DNA of 64,000 nt from Pseudomonas hamedanensis. Its GTDB lineage: Bacteria; Pseudomonadota; Gammaproteobacteria; Pseudomonadales; Pseudomonadaceae. The notes below the pieces were generated by a model. The model was not told the DNA's origin. It made no database searches and worked only from the letters and a program-made list of their open reading frames with translations. The position numbers were made by a program, and so were the translations under genes. The stretch covers positions 5,873,001 through 5,937,000 of the forward strand of contig NZ_CP077091.1 of the NCBI RefSeq assembly GCF_014268595.2, read 5' to 3'. This document shows, piece by piece, positions 26,715 to 34,433 of this stretch (the first letter of the stretch is position 1; each line of letters opens with the position of its first letter).

Positions 26715-27140
26715 ATGCTGGAAGTGCTGGCCGTTTCCCTGAACAAAACCGCACTGGTCGGTTTTGTCGTCTACCTGATCGGCGCCGTTTTGCTGTTCAT
26801 GCTGTTTCAATTCGTCTATACGCGCATCACCGCGCACAAGGAATTCGAGCTGATCCGCGCTGGCAATACCGCAGCCGCTATCGCACTGTCCGGGGCGATC
26901 ATCGGTTTTGCCATTCCGGCGAGCAACGTGATTGCCTACTCGGTCAACGTGCTCGACTTTGTACTCTGGGCTGTCATCGCCGCCGTCGTGCAGCTGTTGG
27001 CGTTCGTTGCGACCGGGCTGGTGCTCAAGGGCACTTCCCAGCGCATCGCCAACGGCGAAGTCGCCGCCGGCATTTACGTGGCCGCCGTGGCGATCAGCGT
27101 CGGCATGCTCAATGCCGCGTGCATGACCCCCTCCAACTGA
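26715..27140 (+). CDS. yjfL: YjfL-like DUF350 inner-membrane protein
   Basis: A 141-residue integral membrane protein with four transmembrane helices: about residues 10-30 (FVVYLIGAVLLFMLFQFVY), 51-72, 77-100 and 112-135. The motif GNTAAAIALSGAIIGFAIP after helix 1 marks the DUF350 family. It is a likely membrane anchor or sensor for the PspA-like protein of the same operon. Good Shine-Dalgarno (AAAGGAAG). 17 bases precede yjfM. Confidence 0.92.
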   Translation: MLEVLAVSLNKTALVGFVVYLIGAVLLFMLFQFVYTRITAHKEFELIRAGNTAAAIALSGAIIGFAIPASNVIAYSVNVLDFVLWAVIAAVVQLLAFVATGLVLKGTSQRIANGEVAAGIYVAAVAISVGMLNAACMTPSN

Positions 27141-27157
27141 TCGGCAGGACGCCTTCG

Positions 27158-27844
27158 ATGAAACGCAGCAAATACGTGCAATTGTCCCTCGCCGCGTCGG
27201 TGGCGATGGCCATTTCCGGTGAAGCCGCGGCGGTGGATCAGCCGCGCAGTTTCCAGAGTGTCGAACAATGCGTCGATGCCGAACTGGCCGCCGACGTCTG
27301 CTCCAACGCCTACGTCGCCGCTCTGACCGAACACCGGCGCATCGCCCCGGCGTACGACGACAAAGCCAAGTGCGACGCAGATTTTGCCGCCGACTGGTGT
27401 CAGAAAAACTCCGATGGCCGCTTCGTACCGAAACTCGGCGGTTTCAAAGTGCCGCAGAGCGGTGACGCGCCGCAAAATCTCGACGCCATCGCCGATGCGC
27501 AGATGCCGGCGGGTGACGCCGCATCTGTGCAGGGTGCGAACACGTCGCAGGTTGCCACTGGCGGCGGCAACGGCTGGCTCACCGGTTGGCTGATCGGCAA
27601 CGCGATGAGCAACAACGCCAACCGCACCGTTTACCGCGACCGTGAAACGCGCCAGCCGTACAACACTTCGACGCAATATCGCAGAGCTGAAACGACGACG
27701 CGCAGTCAGGCGGATTACGAGAGCAGCAAAAGCAAACCGGTGAACGTGGCTTCGTCGACTTCGCGCGGCGGCTTCGGCAGCCAGTCCAGCGCGCGCAGCG
27801 GTTGGGGTGGCTGGGGCAGCAGCTCCGGGCGCTCGAGCAGCTGA
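27158..27844 (+). CDS. yjfM: YjfM-like DUF1190 secreted protein
   Basis: A 228-residue exported protein. The start at 27158 follows AGGAC; the N-terminus MKRSKYVQLSLAASVAMAIS is a signal peptide. The mature part has paired cysteines (EQCVDAELAADVCSNAY; KCDADFAADWCQKNSDG), which suggests periplasmic disulphides, then a flexible region and a low-complexity Ser/Gly/Trp tail (GGFGSQSSARSGWGGWGSSS). This fits DUF1190. One base separates its stop from the ATP-grasp gene. Function unknown; likely an envelope partner of the enzyme next to it. Confidence 0.88.
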   Translation: MKRSKYVQLSLAASVAMAISGEAAAVDQPRSFQSVEQCVDAELAADVCSNAYVAALTEHRRIAPAYDDKAKCDADFAADWCQKNSDGRFVPKLGGFKVPQSGDAPQNLDAIADAQMPAGDAASVQGANTSQVATGGGNGWLTGWLIGNAMSNNANRTVYRDRETRQPYNTSTQYRRAETTTRSQADYESSKSKPVNVASSTSRGGFGSQSSARSGWGGWGSSSGRSSS

Positions 27845-27845
27845 C

Positions 27846-29003
27846 ATGAAAAAGATCCATTGCGCCGAGCGCCCCGACTGGAAACACACCGCCGAAAGCC
27901 TCGGTTTCATGTTCCACACCATCGACGACGAACCCTATTGGGACGAAAGCGCCTACTACCAGTTCAGCCTCGCGCAGATCGAAAACGATCTCGAAGACCC
28001 GACCACCGAACTGCATGAGATGTGCATGGACCTGGTCGAGCGCGTAGTGAACAGCGAAGAGTTGCTGGATCGCCTGAGCATCCCGGCGGCGTACTACGAG
28101 ATGATCCGCACGTCCTGGCGTGAAGGTCATCCGCATCTGTACGGTCGCATGGACTTTTCCTACAACGGCGCCGGCCCGGCGAAACTGCTGGAGCTCAACT
28201 ACGACACGCCGACCAGCCTCTACGAAGCGGCGGCGTTCCAGTGGGGCTGGCTGGAACAATGCATCGAACGCGGTACCCTGCCGCGCCATGCCGACCAGTT
28301 CAACAGCATCGACACCCGGCTGCATCAGGCCTTTGCCGAGTTGCAATTGAAGCGGCCGTTCTACTTCGCATCGATGAAAGACTCGGTCGAGGACAAAGGC
28401 ACCACCGACTACCTGCGGCTGATCGCAGAAAAGGTCGGCATCGAGTCGCGGCACATCGATATCGAGGACATCGGCCTGACGGCTGAAGGTCGTTTTGTCG
28501 ACCTGCAGGATCGCTGGATCCCGCACCTGTTCAAGCTGCACGCCTGGGAATTCATCTTCCACGAACCGTTTGGCGCGGCGATTGCCGAGTGCGATACGCA
28601 GTTTTTCGAGCCGGCGTGGAAGGCGATCCTGTCGAACAAAGGCGCGTTGCCGCTGCTGTGGGAACTGCACAAGGGCCATCCGAACCTGCTCGCCGCGCAC
28701 CTCGATCCGAATCCGGCCGGCGCCGTGCCAAGGGGCTGGGTGCGCAAGCCGTACTTTTCCCGGGAAGGCGCGAACATCGAGCTGCAAACAGCGGACGGTC
28801 TGATCGTAAAAGAGGACGGACCTTACACCGATGCGCCGTTCATCCTGCAAGAGTTCGCGCCGTTGCCGAAGTTTGGCGACAGCTACACGCTGATCGGCTC
28901 CTGGGTGATTGGCGATCAGGCGGCAGGGATTGGCGTGCGCGAGGACAACAGTCTGATCACCAAGGATTCCAGCCGGTTCTTACCGCACCTGATCCTCGAC
29001 TGA
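27846..29003 (+). CDS. yjfC: Glutathionylspermidine-synthase-like ATP-grasp protein (YjfC)
   Basis: A 385-residue enzyme of the GSP_synth family (C-C ATP-grasp). Landmarks: the N-terminal PDWKHTAESLGFMFHTIDDEPYW, the substrate region GRMDFSYNGAGPAKLLELNYD, an acidic nucleotide/metal site (HIDIEDIGLTAEGRFVDL), FEPAWKAILSNKGALP and the C-terminal GSWVIGDQAAGIGVRED. It lacks the amidase domain of the bifunctional Gsp enzyme. The expected chemistry is ATP-dependent amide bond formation; the substrate could be a peptide or polyamine, or a protein tag, and is unproven. Last gene of the yjf unit. Confidence 0.9.
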   Translation: MKKIHCAERPDWKHTAESLGFMFHTIDDEPYWDESAYYQFSLAQIENDLEDPTTELHEMCMDLVERVVNSEELLDRLSIPAAYYEMIRTSWREGHPHLYGRMDFSYNGAGPAKLLELNYDTPTSLYEAAAFQWGWLEQCIERGTLPRHADQFNSIDTRLHQAFAELQLKRPFYFASMKDSVEDKGTTDYLRLIAEKVGIESRHIDIEDIGLTAEGRFVDLQDRWIPHLFKLHAWEFIFHEPFGAAIAECDTQFFEPAWKAILSNKGALPLLWELHKGHPNLLAAHLDPNPAGAVPRGWVRKPYFSREGANIELQTADGLIVKEDGPYTDAPFILQEFAPLPKFGDSYTLIGSWVIGDQAAGIGVREDNSLITKDSSRFLPHLILD

Positions 29004-29017
29004 AGCACTCGTATCCC

Positions 29018-29102
29018 TGTGTCGGCCTGGCAGCGATGACGGACCTCGGTCGCCTCATTGGTTGATTGATCCGGGCCATCGCTGGCAAGCCAGCGCCCAC
29101 AC
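29018..29102. repeat. REP element with degenerate inverted partner
   Basis: GCCATCGCTGGCAAGCCAGC (from 29075) is the REP type common in P. putida and P. fluorescens; an imperfect inverse (GTCGGCCTGGCAGCGATG) starts near 29021. A different class from the other REPs of this window. Lies between the convergent yjfC and flavoprotein genes. Confidence 0.7.
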
Positions 29103-30107
29103 TCAAGCGGTACCCTGAGCGGTTCGTTCATCCTGTGCACGATCCCACAAACGCACTTGCAGGCTGTTATGCACCGCCGTCGCGCAAACTGCCGCCTGGC
29201 CTGTAGCGACGCTGAGTTGCTTGAGCGAGTCGACGACATCCCCGACCGCGTAAAGCCCGTCGATCGATGTGCGTTGGTGGCTGTCAACGCGCACAGCGCC
29301 CTCCTCGTCGACCTGCGCACCCAGTTGCACCGCCAGCTCCGAGCGGTATTGCGAGCCGAGCGACGGATAGACGATATCGAAGCAAAAGGCTTCGCCCTTG
29401 CCCACCGTCACGAGAACTTTGCCATCGCTCACTTCGATGGCCACGACCCGGTCATCGATCAGGCGTATCCCGGCGTGCCGCGCTGCCGCGACTGCCTCCT
29501 CACACGCTGGGTTATCACCCTCGACCAGCACCGTTACGCGGTCAGTGAAGTTGCGCAAAAACAGTCCGTGACTAATCGCGCAGTGTGCTTCGCCGTACAC
29601 CGCGACGTTGTCACCGTTGATTTCGTAGCCGTCGCATATGGCGCATAGCCGAATGACCGACTGTGCGATGCCGTCGTAAGGGCGATCCATTTGCGGCAGG
29701 GTATCGACGATTCCCGTTGCCAGCACCACGCGGCGCGCGCTCAGCGTTCGGCCGTTGAGTTGCGCAACGAAACCGGTGCGGTTCTTGAACAGACTTTCCA
29801 CGCGCCCGGCTTCAATCGTCGCACCGTAAGACACCGCCTGCTCGCGCAATCGGCGGAGCAAGTCGTGACCCGATATACCTGGCGGGAAGCCGGGGTAATT
29901 GTGCGAAAGCGGAATCAGGCTCGCACGACTTTGCCCGCCGTCGGCAACCACGACTCGCCGGTGGAAGCGGCTAAGATAAACCGCCGTGGTCAGCCCTGCG
30001 GGACCGGCACCAACAACCAGGCAATCGACGTCGACATGATCGGCCTTGGCAGAGGCTGATTCGGGGCGATCAAAAACCTTGCGGTATTCGTCTGGATTAA
30101 CTGACAT
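29103..30107 (-). CDS. Thioredoxin-reductase-like FAD/NAD(P) oxidoreductase
   Basis: A 334-residue flavoprotein. The start at 30107 has a perfect AGGAGG. The N-terminal FAD site is [19 protein letters not shown], the redox-active disulphide is CAIC in [13 protein letters not shown] (near residue 160), and the second nucleotide site follows ([18 protein letters not shown]). The C-terminal [10 protein letters not shown] is the FAD-binding GD motif. It fits the thioredoxin reductase/AhpF fold group, but no thioredoxin is adjacent, so the partner is unknown. The frame stays open for 795 bases upstream, antisense to the next gene, which is not coding. Divergent from the SRAP-like gene. Confidence 0.85.
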   Translation of the reverse strand: MSVNPDEYRKVFDRPESASAKADHVDVDCLVVGAGPAGLTTAVYLSRFHRRVVVADGGQSRASLIPLSHNYPGFPPGISGHDLLRRLREQAVSYGATIEAGRVESLFKNRTGFVAQLNGRTLSARRVVLATGIVDTLPQMDRPYDGIAQSVIRLCAICDGYEINGDNVAVYGEAHCAISHGLFLRNFTDRVTVLVEGDNPACEEAVAAARHAGIRLIDDRVVAIEVSDGKVLVTVGKGEAFCFDIVYPSLGSQYRSELAVQLGAQVDEEGAVRVDSHQRTSIDGLYAVGDVVDSLKQLSVATGQAAVCATAVHNSLQVRLWDRAQDERTAQGTA

Positions 30108-30156
30108 GGCCTGCCCTCCTGAATGTTTTTTGACCCCGCTTGACTGACGACAGACA

Positions 30157-30168
30157 GATCGCGCGATC
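30157..30168. promoter_or_regulatory. 12-base palindrome in divergent gap
   Basis: GATCGCGCGATC is a perfect palindrome in the 273-base gap between the divergent flavoprotein and SRAP-like genes. It could be an operator for either; no other signal in the gap is convincing. Confidence 0.25.
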
Positions 30169-30380
30169 ACCTCCGTTCGCAAACGGCAACGTCCGATGAG
30201 CGGTAACGTAAGTCGATGAAATGCAGCTTTTTTTCCGCTCGTCTGCTTAGGCGAAGCAGTTTCGAACCACGTCGCAACGCCATGGCTCGCATTTACATGA
30301 CCCGCCGCATTCAATCCGTAAAAACTGATAAGACGCGACGCGGCGGATCCTTTGAAGTGCCACTGCCAGGAGTTTTCGCG

Positions 30381-31055
30381 ATGTGTGAGTACATTGTTCA
30401 ACATGATGTCGCCGAGGGGTTCGAAGCGCTGCTTGCCGCAACGCAGAATCAAAGTATCGGGAGTGCAATTGCGGTGGCGGGCAGCAGCCTGCACCGAACC
30501 TGCGAACCGCAGGACAGCCAACACGTGATCAAGCCGAACATGCAGGTCGATGCCATACGCAGCCGCAACGGGGTTCTGGAATGCATCAAGGTTCGCTGGG
30601 GGTGGAAGCCTTTCTGGTCGATGGGAACAATGCCGCCGATGACTCACCTGCCTCTGCATCTGGTGATGCGTTCGAAGGTGTTCGACCGGGTCAAGCGCGA
30701 CGGGCGCATGCTCATCGCTGTCGACGGCTGGTATGAAGCCTGCGAATCCGAGCAATCGAAAAACAACCACCGCCTCAGCTACACCACCTCGCGCCAGAGC
30801 GCACCGATTTTTCTCGCGGCGCTGGCGCAGGCCAGTGAACAATTCAATGGTTGTGACGGACTCACCCTGGTCACCCATGATGACAGCGCCACCAAGCAGC
30901 AACGCCTGCTGGCATTTACTGCCGAGGACGCACGGGTGTGGCTACGTCCCGATCTGCAATGGGAGCAGGCGCAGGAGCTGGCCATGCACATGGCACTGGC
31001 AGAACCGCAGTTGGAACATGTCCTGGCCTCGCCGCGCAGCCTGCGCGGGCGATGA
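30381..31055 (+). CDS. Divergent SRAP-domain (YedK/HMCES-like) protein
   Basis: A 224-residue protein. The start at 30381 follows AGGAG at 8 bases and places Cys at position 2 after Met removal, as in YedK/HMCES, which crosslinks to abasic sites in single-stranded DNA through that Cys. VRWGWKPFW and VDGWYEACE align with the YedK WGYAPGWW and DGWFEW segments, keeping the catalytic Glu. The Asn of the NAR motif aligns here with His in [14 protein letters not shown], and the IHDR histidine with Lys in TKQQRLLAF, so two of the usual active-site residues seem lost. Likely a specialised paralogue. Confidence 0.75.
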   Translation: MCEYIVQHDVAEGFEALLAATQNQSIGSAIAVAGSSLHRTCEPQDSQHVIKPNMQVDAIRSRNGVLECIKVRWGWKPFWSMGTMPPMTHLPLHLVMRSKVFDRVKRDGRMLIAVDGWYEACESEQSKNNHRLSYTTSRQSAPIFLAALAQASEQFNGCDGLTLVTHDDSATKQQRLLAFTAEDARVWLRPDLQWEQAQELAMHMALAEPQLEHVLASPRSLRGR

Positions 31056-31172
31056 GCACGAACATGTCCTTTATCCAGGGCCGCTCGCGACCTCACGAGG
31101 CCACGTCGAGCGACCCTCCATCAATCCGCAAACGCTCAGGCACCCCGCCGTTGCGATTCGTGAGGATGAAAC

Positions 31173-32153
31173 ATGCAAGCCCCTCGTGAAGTCACCTACA
31201 GCCTGTTCCCTGCAATCGAAGAACCGCGACGCAGCGGTACGCTGGAAGTCGATGAAATCCATACCCTCTATTGGGAAGAAAGCGGCAACCCTGACGGTGT
31301 TCCCGTCGTGTACTTGCACGGTGGCCCCGGCGAAGGGGCTCCGCCGGGCAAGCGTCAGTTCTGGGATCCGGATTACTACCGCATCGTGCTGTTCGATCAA
31401 CGCGGCGCCCTTCGTTCGACGCCCCTGGGCGAGCTGCGAAACAACACGACGCAGGCGCTGGTCGACGATCTGGAAAAACTGCGCGAACATCTGAACATCG
31501 AAAACTGGCTGATAACCGGAGGCTCATGGGGCACTACCCTCGCGCTGGCCTACGGCGAGACCCATCCGCAGCGCTGCCTGGGTTTCATCTTGCGCGGCGT
31601 GTTCCTTGGCACCGAAGACGAGATCGACTGGTTCATCCACGGCATGCGTCGGTTTTTTCCGCGTGCCCATGAGGATTTCGTGAACTTCATCCCCGAGGAA
31701 GAGCGGCAAGATTTGCTACAGGCCTATCTCGAGCGGATGACAGGCGACGACGAGAAATTGAGCGGCGAAGCCATTCGCGGCTGGGTCCGCTACTCGGCCA
31801 GTTGCTCATTGTTGCGCCACGATCCCGACGGCGTCGAAGACCAGGCCGCCGATGAACAAACCAGTACCGGTCTGGGACGTCTTGATGTCTGGTACTTCAA
31901 AAACCGTCTGTTTCTTGAGGAGGACCAACTGATAAACAACCTTGAGGCAATCAAACATCTCCCGTGCAAAATTATCCAGGGTGGGCACGACATGATCGCC
32001 ACGCCCAATTCAGCTTTTCGTTTGCACAAGGCTTGGCCAGACTCGGTGCTGAAGATCATCAACGACGCCGGACATTCGCCATCGGAGCCGGGGATTGTCA
32101 GTGCGTTGATCGAGGCGACCGAACAGTTCAAGGAATCGGGGAAGTTCTGCTGA
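31173..32153 (+). CDS. pip: Proline iminopeptidase (prolyl aminopeptidase)
   Basis: A 326-residue alpha/beta hydrolase that removes N-terminal proline from peptides. The oxyanion motif HGGPGEGAPPG is near residue 49, the nucleophile elbow GGSWGTTLALAY near 113, the acid in IQGGHDMIATP and the His in NDAGHSPSEPG. DQRGALRSTP replaces the usual DQRGCGRSTP. Length is close to the family (about 315-325). Preceded by a 117-base gap after the SRAP-like gene and followed by a two-way terminator. Confidence 0.92.
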   Translation: MQAPREVTYSLFPAIEEPRRSGTLEVDEIHTLYWEESGNPDGVPVVYLHGGPGEGAPPGKRQFWDPDYYRIVLFDQRGALRSTPLGELRNNTTQALVDDLEKLREHLNIENWLITGGSWGTTLALAYGETHPQRCLGFILRGVFLGTEDEIDWFIHGMRRFFPRAHEDFVNFIPEEERQDLLQAYLERMTGDDEKLSGEAIRGWVRYSASCSLLRHDPDGVEDQAADEQTSTGLGRLDVWYFKNRLFLEEDQLINNLEAIKHLPCKIIQGGHDMIATPNSAFRLHKAWPDSVLKIINDAGHSPSEPGIVSALIEATEQFKESGKFC

Positions 32154-32254
32154 AGCGAAGGCATGGCAACCGAGCTGGCCGAAGACTTCGTCCTCGACAT
32201 CACATTTCCAGAGTGCAGTCACCTGCCGTACACGCGGACGTATCTGCAAGCCAA

Positions 32255-32290
32255 TAAAAAAGCGAAGCCAAATGAATGGCTTCGCTTCTT
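32255..32290. terminator. Bidirectional intrinsic terminator
   Basis: A-rich tract, then AAGCGAAGCCA / TGGCTTCGCTT stem with loop AATGAA and a T-rich end. Shared by convergent pip and ssb. Confidence 0.9.
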
Positions 32291-32316
32291 ATGTCTACGG
32301 TTCTGAAAGCTGCGGA

Positions 32317-32835
32317 TCAGAACGGAATATCGTCATCAAAGCTGTCGAAATCCGCAGCCGGTTGCGGTGCAGCCTGCTGAGGGGCCGGCGCCGAACGCTG
32401 CTGTGGAGCCGACTGTTGCGGGCGTGGTGCCTGCTGACGTGGCGCCTGCTGCTGGTAGTTATTGCCGCCGCCTTGCTGCTCGCCCTGTTGTGGACGACCG
32501 CCGAGCAGTTGCATGGTGCCTTGCATGTCGACCACGATTTCGGTGGTGTAACGCTTGATACCGTCTTTTTCCCACTCGCGGGTCTGCAGCTTGCCTTCGA
32601 TGTAAACCTGCGAACCCTTGCGCAGGTATTCGCCGGCGATCTCGGCGACCTTGCCGAACATCGACACACGATGCCACTCGGTCTTCTCGACCTTCTGACC
32701 GGTTTGCTTGTCGGTCCATTGTTCGCTGGTGGCCAGACTCAGGTTGGTCACGGCGTTACCGTTCGGCAGGTAGCGAACTTCGGGATCCTGGCCGCAAGTG
32801 CCGACCAATATGACTTTGTTAACCCCACGGGCCAT
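32317..32835 (-). CDS. ssb: Single-stranded DNA-binding protein
   Basis: A 172-residue SSB. The N-terminal OB fold starts [24 protein letters not shown] and includes [20 protein letters not shown]; a Gln/Pro/Ala-rich disordered linker follows (from about residue 112), then the acidic C-terminal tip [11 protein letters not shown] that recruits replication and repair proteins. Nine bases downstream of the MFS gene stop, so probably cotranscribed with it. Confidence 0.98.
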   Translation of the reverse strand: MARGVNKVILVGTCGQDPEVRYLPNGNAVTNLSLATSEQWTDKQTGQKVEKTEWHRVSMFGKVAEIAGEYLRKGSQVYIEGKLQTREWEKDGIKRYTTEIVVDMQGTMQLLGGRPQQGEQQGGGNNYQQQAPRQQAPRPQQSAPQQRSAPAPQQAAPQPAADFDSFDDDIPF

Positions 32836-32844
32836 AACGTTCTC

Positions 32845-34242
32845 CTAAGCGTCGCACGCAGCTCCGGCCGGGTTGTTCACCAGGCGTTCGAGGGTGGTGC
32901 GATCCACTAATTCTTTGTCCAGTTTGATGTAAACAGCCGCTTCGTCAGCGACTATCACTGCATCTGTTACCCCTACCAGGGCCTTGAGGCGCTCGACCAG
33001 ACCCGCTTCGCGGATCGCTTCGGGCGACAACGGCAAGCGCAGGCTCGTCACGTAGGGAGGTTCGCGCATGGTAACAGCAAAGGCCAGCCAAAGTGCAGCC
33101 AGCGCGGCGCATCCGAGGAACACAACCGACAGACCGCCGTGCTGGAACAACCAGCCGCCGAGTATCCCGCCAAGTGCCGAACCGAGGAACTGGCTGGTGG
33201 AATACACGCCCATGGCCGTGCCCTTGCCACCTGCCGGTGAAACCTTGCTGATCAGCGATGGCAATGAAGCTTCCAGCAGATTGAACGCAGTGAAGAACAC
33301 CACCGTACCGATCACCAGAGCCCGCAAGCTGTCGCCGAACTGCCAGAAGAATAGCTCAGTCAGCATCAGCGTCATGACGGCGCCGAGCAAAACTCGTTTC
33401 ATTTTGCGTTTCTTCTCGCCATAGATGATGAACGGGATCATCGCGAAGAAAGAAATCAGCAGTGCGGTGAGATAGACCCACCAGTGCTGCTCCTTGGGCA
33501 AACCGGCTTTTTCCACCAGCGCCAGGGGCAAGGCGACGAAGCTCGACATCAACATCGCATGTAACACAAAGATCCCCAGATCGAGCCGCAGCAGGTCGGG
33601 GTGCTTGAGCGTCGGCATCAGTGCCTGTCGCGCCACGCCGGACTCACGATGCTGCAATGGCCCGGTGGAGCGCGGCACCATGAACATGATGATCAGGATG
33701 CCAACCAGCGCCATCCCGCCGGTGGCGAGGAACAATCCGGACAGCCCGAACGCGCTCGTCAACAAGGGGCCGACCACCATGGCCACGGCGAACGAAAGGC
33801 CGATGGTCATGCCGATCATGGCCATGGCTTTGGTGCGATGCTGCTCGCGGGTCAGGTCTGAGAGGAGCGCCATGACCGCCGCGGAAATCGCTCCGGCACC
33901 TTGCAGGATCCGACCGGCGATCACGCCCCAGATCGAATCGGCTTGAGACGCGAGCACACTGCCCAGGGCGAACACGATCAGCCCCAGGTAAATCACCGGC
34001 CGACGGCCGATGCGATCGGAAATGACCCCGAACGGAATCTGGAAAATGGCCTGGGTCAGGCCGTAAGCGCCAATCGCCAACCCGATCAGGGCCGGGGTCG
34101 CTCCCGCCAGGTCCATGCCATAGGTCGCCAGTACCGGCAACACCATGAACATGCCAAGCATACGGAACGCGAACACCAGAGCCAGACCGCTCGCCGCGCG
34201 GGTCTCGCTGCCACTCATGCGTTCGCTGTGGGGATCGTGCAT
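32845..34242 (-). CDS. MFS transporter, YajR-like with C-terminal YAM domain
   Basis: A 465-residue inner-membrane transporter with 12 predicted helices. Motif A appears as GVISDRIGRRPVI between helices 2 and 3, and the motif C region in GMTIGLSFAVAMVVGP. After helix 12 comes a soluble ~70-residue tail (GLVERLKALVGVTDAVIVAD, then AVYIKLDKELVDRTTLERL), which matches the ferredoxin-like YAM domain of E. coli YajR. Substrate unknown. It sits between divergent uvrA and downstream ssb, the order found in P. aeruginosa. Confidence 0.88.
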   Translation of the reverse strand: MHDPHSERMSGSETRAASGLALVFAFRMLGMFMVLPVLATYGMDLAGATPALIGLAIGAYGLTQAIFQIPFGVISDRIGRRPVIYLGLIVFALGSVLASQADSIWGVIAGRILQGAGAISAAVMALLSDLTREQHRTKAMAMIGMTIGLSFAVAMVVGPLLTSAFGLSGLFLATGGMALVGILIIMFMVPRSTGPLQHRESGVARQALMPTLKHPDLLRLDLGIFVLHAMLMSSFVALPLALVEKAGLPKEQHWWVYLTALLISFFAMIPFIIYGEKKRKMKRVLLGAVMTLMLTELFFWQFGDSLRALVIGTVVFFTAFNLLEASLPSLISKVSPAGGKGTAMGVYSTSQFLGSALGGILGGWLFQHGGLSVVFLGCAALAALWLAFAVTMREPPYVTSLRLPLSPEAIREAGLVERLKALVGVTDAVIVADEAAVYIKLDKELVDRTTLERLVNNPAGAACDA

Positions 34243-34433
34243 GGAAAAACCTCGTGTGAACCGGCGGCGATTCTACCAGTCCCATCGAAAGACGGGGTAG
34301 ATCGCGACGCTATGACGCGTATAGATGAAACTCTCTTCATCCAGTGCAAAAAACCCGCTGTTTGATAGTGTGCATCCATCCAGTATTTGGCCGTATACTC
34401 CTACGTTTTCGACGCCCGCCAAGCGAGGCCACT

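Noticed and set aside
30108..30902. Upstream extension of the flavoprotein frame
   Set aside because: It runs antisense through the SRAP-like gene; the ATG at 30107 has a perfect AGGAGG and begins the family-typical sequence.
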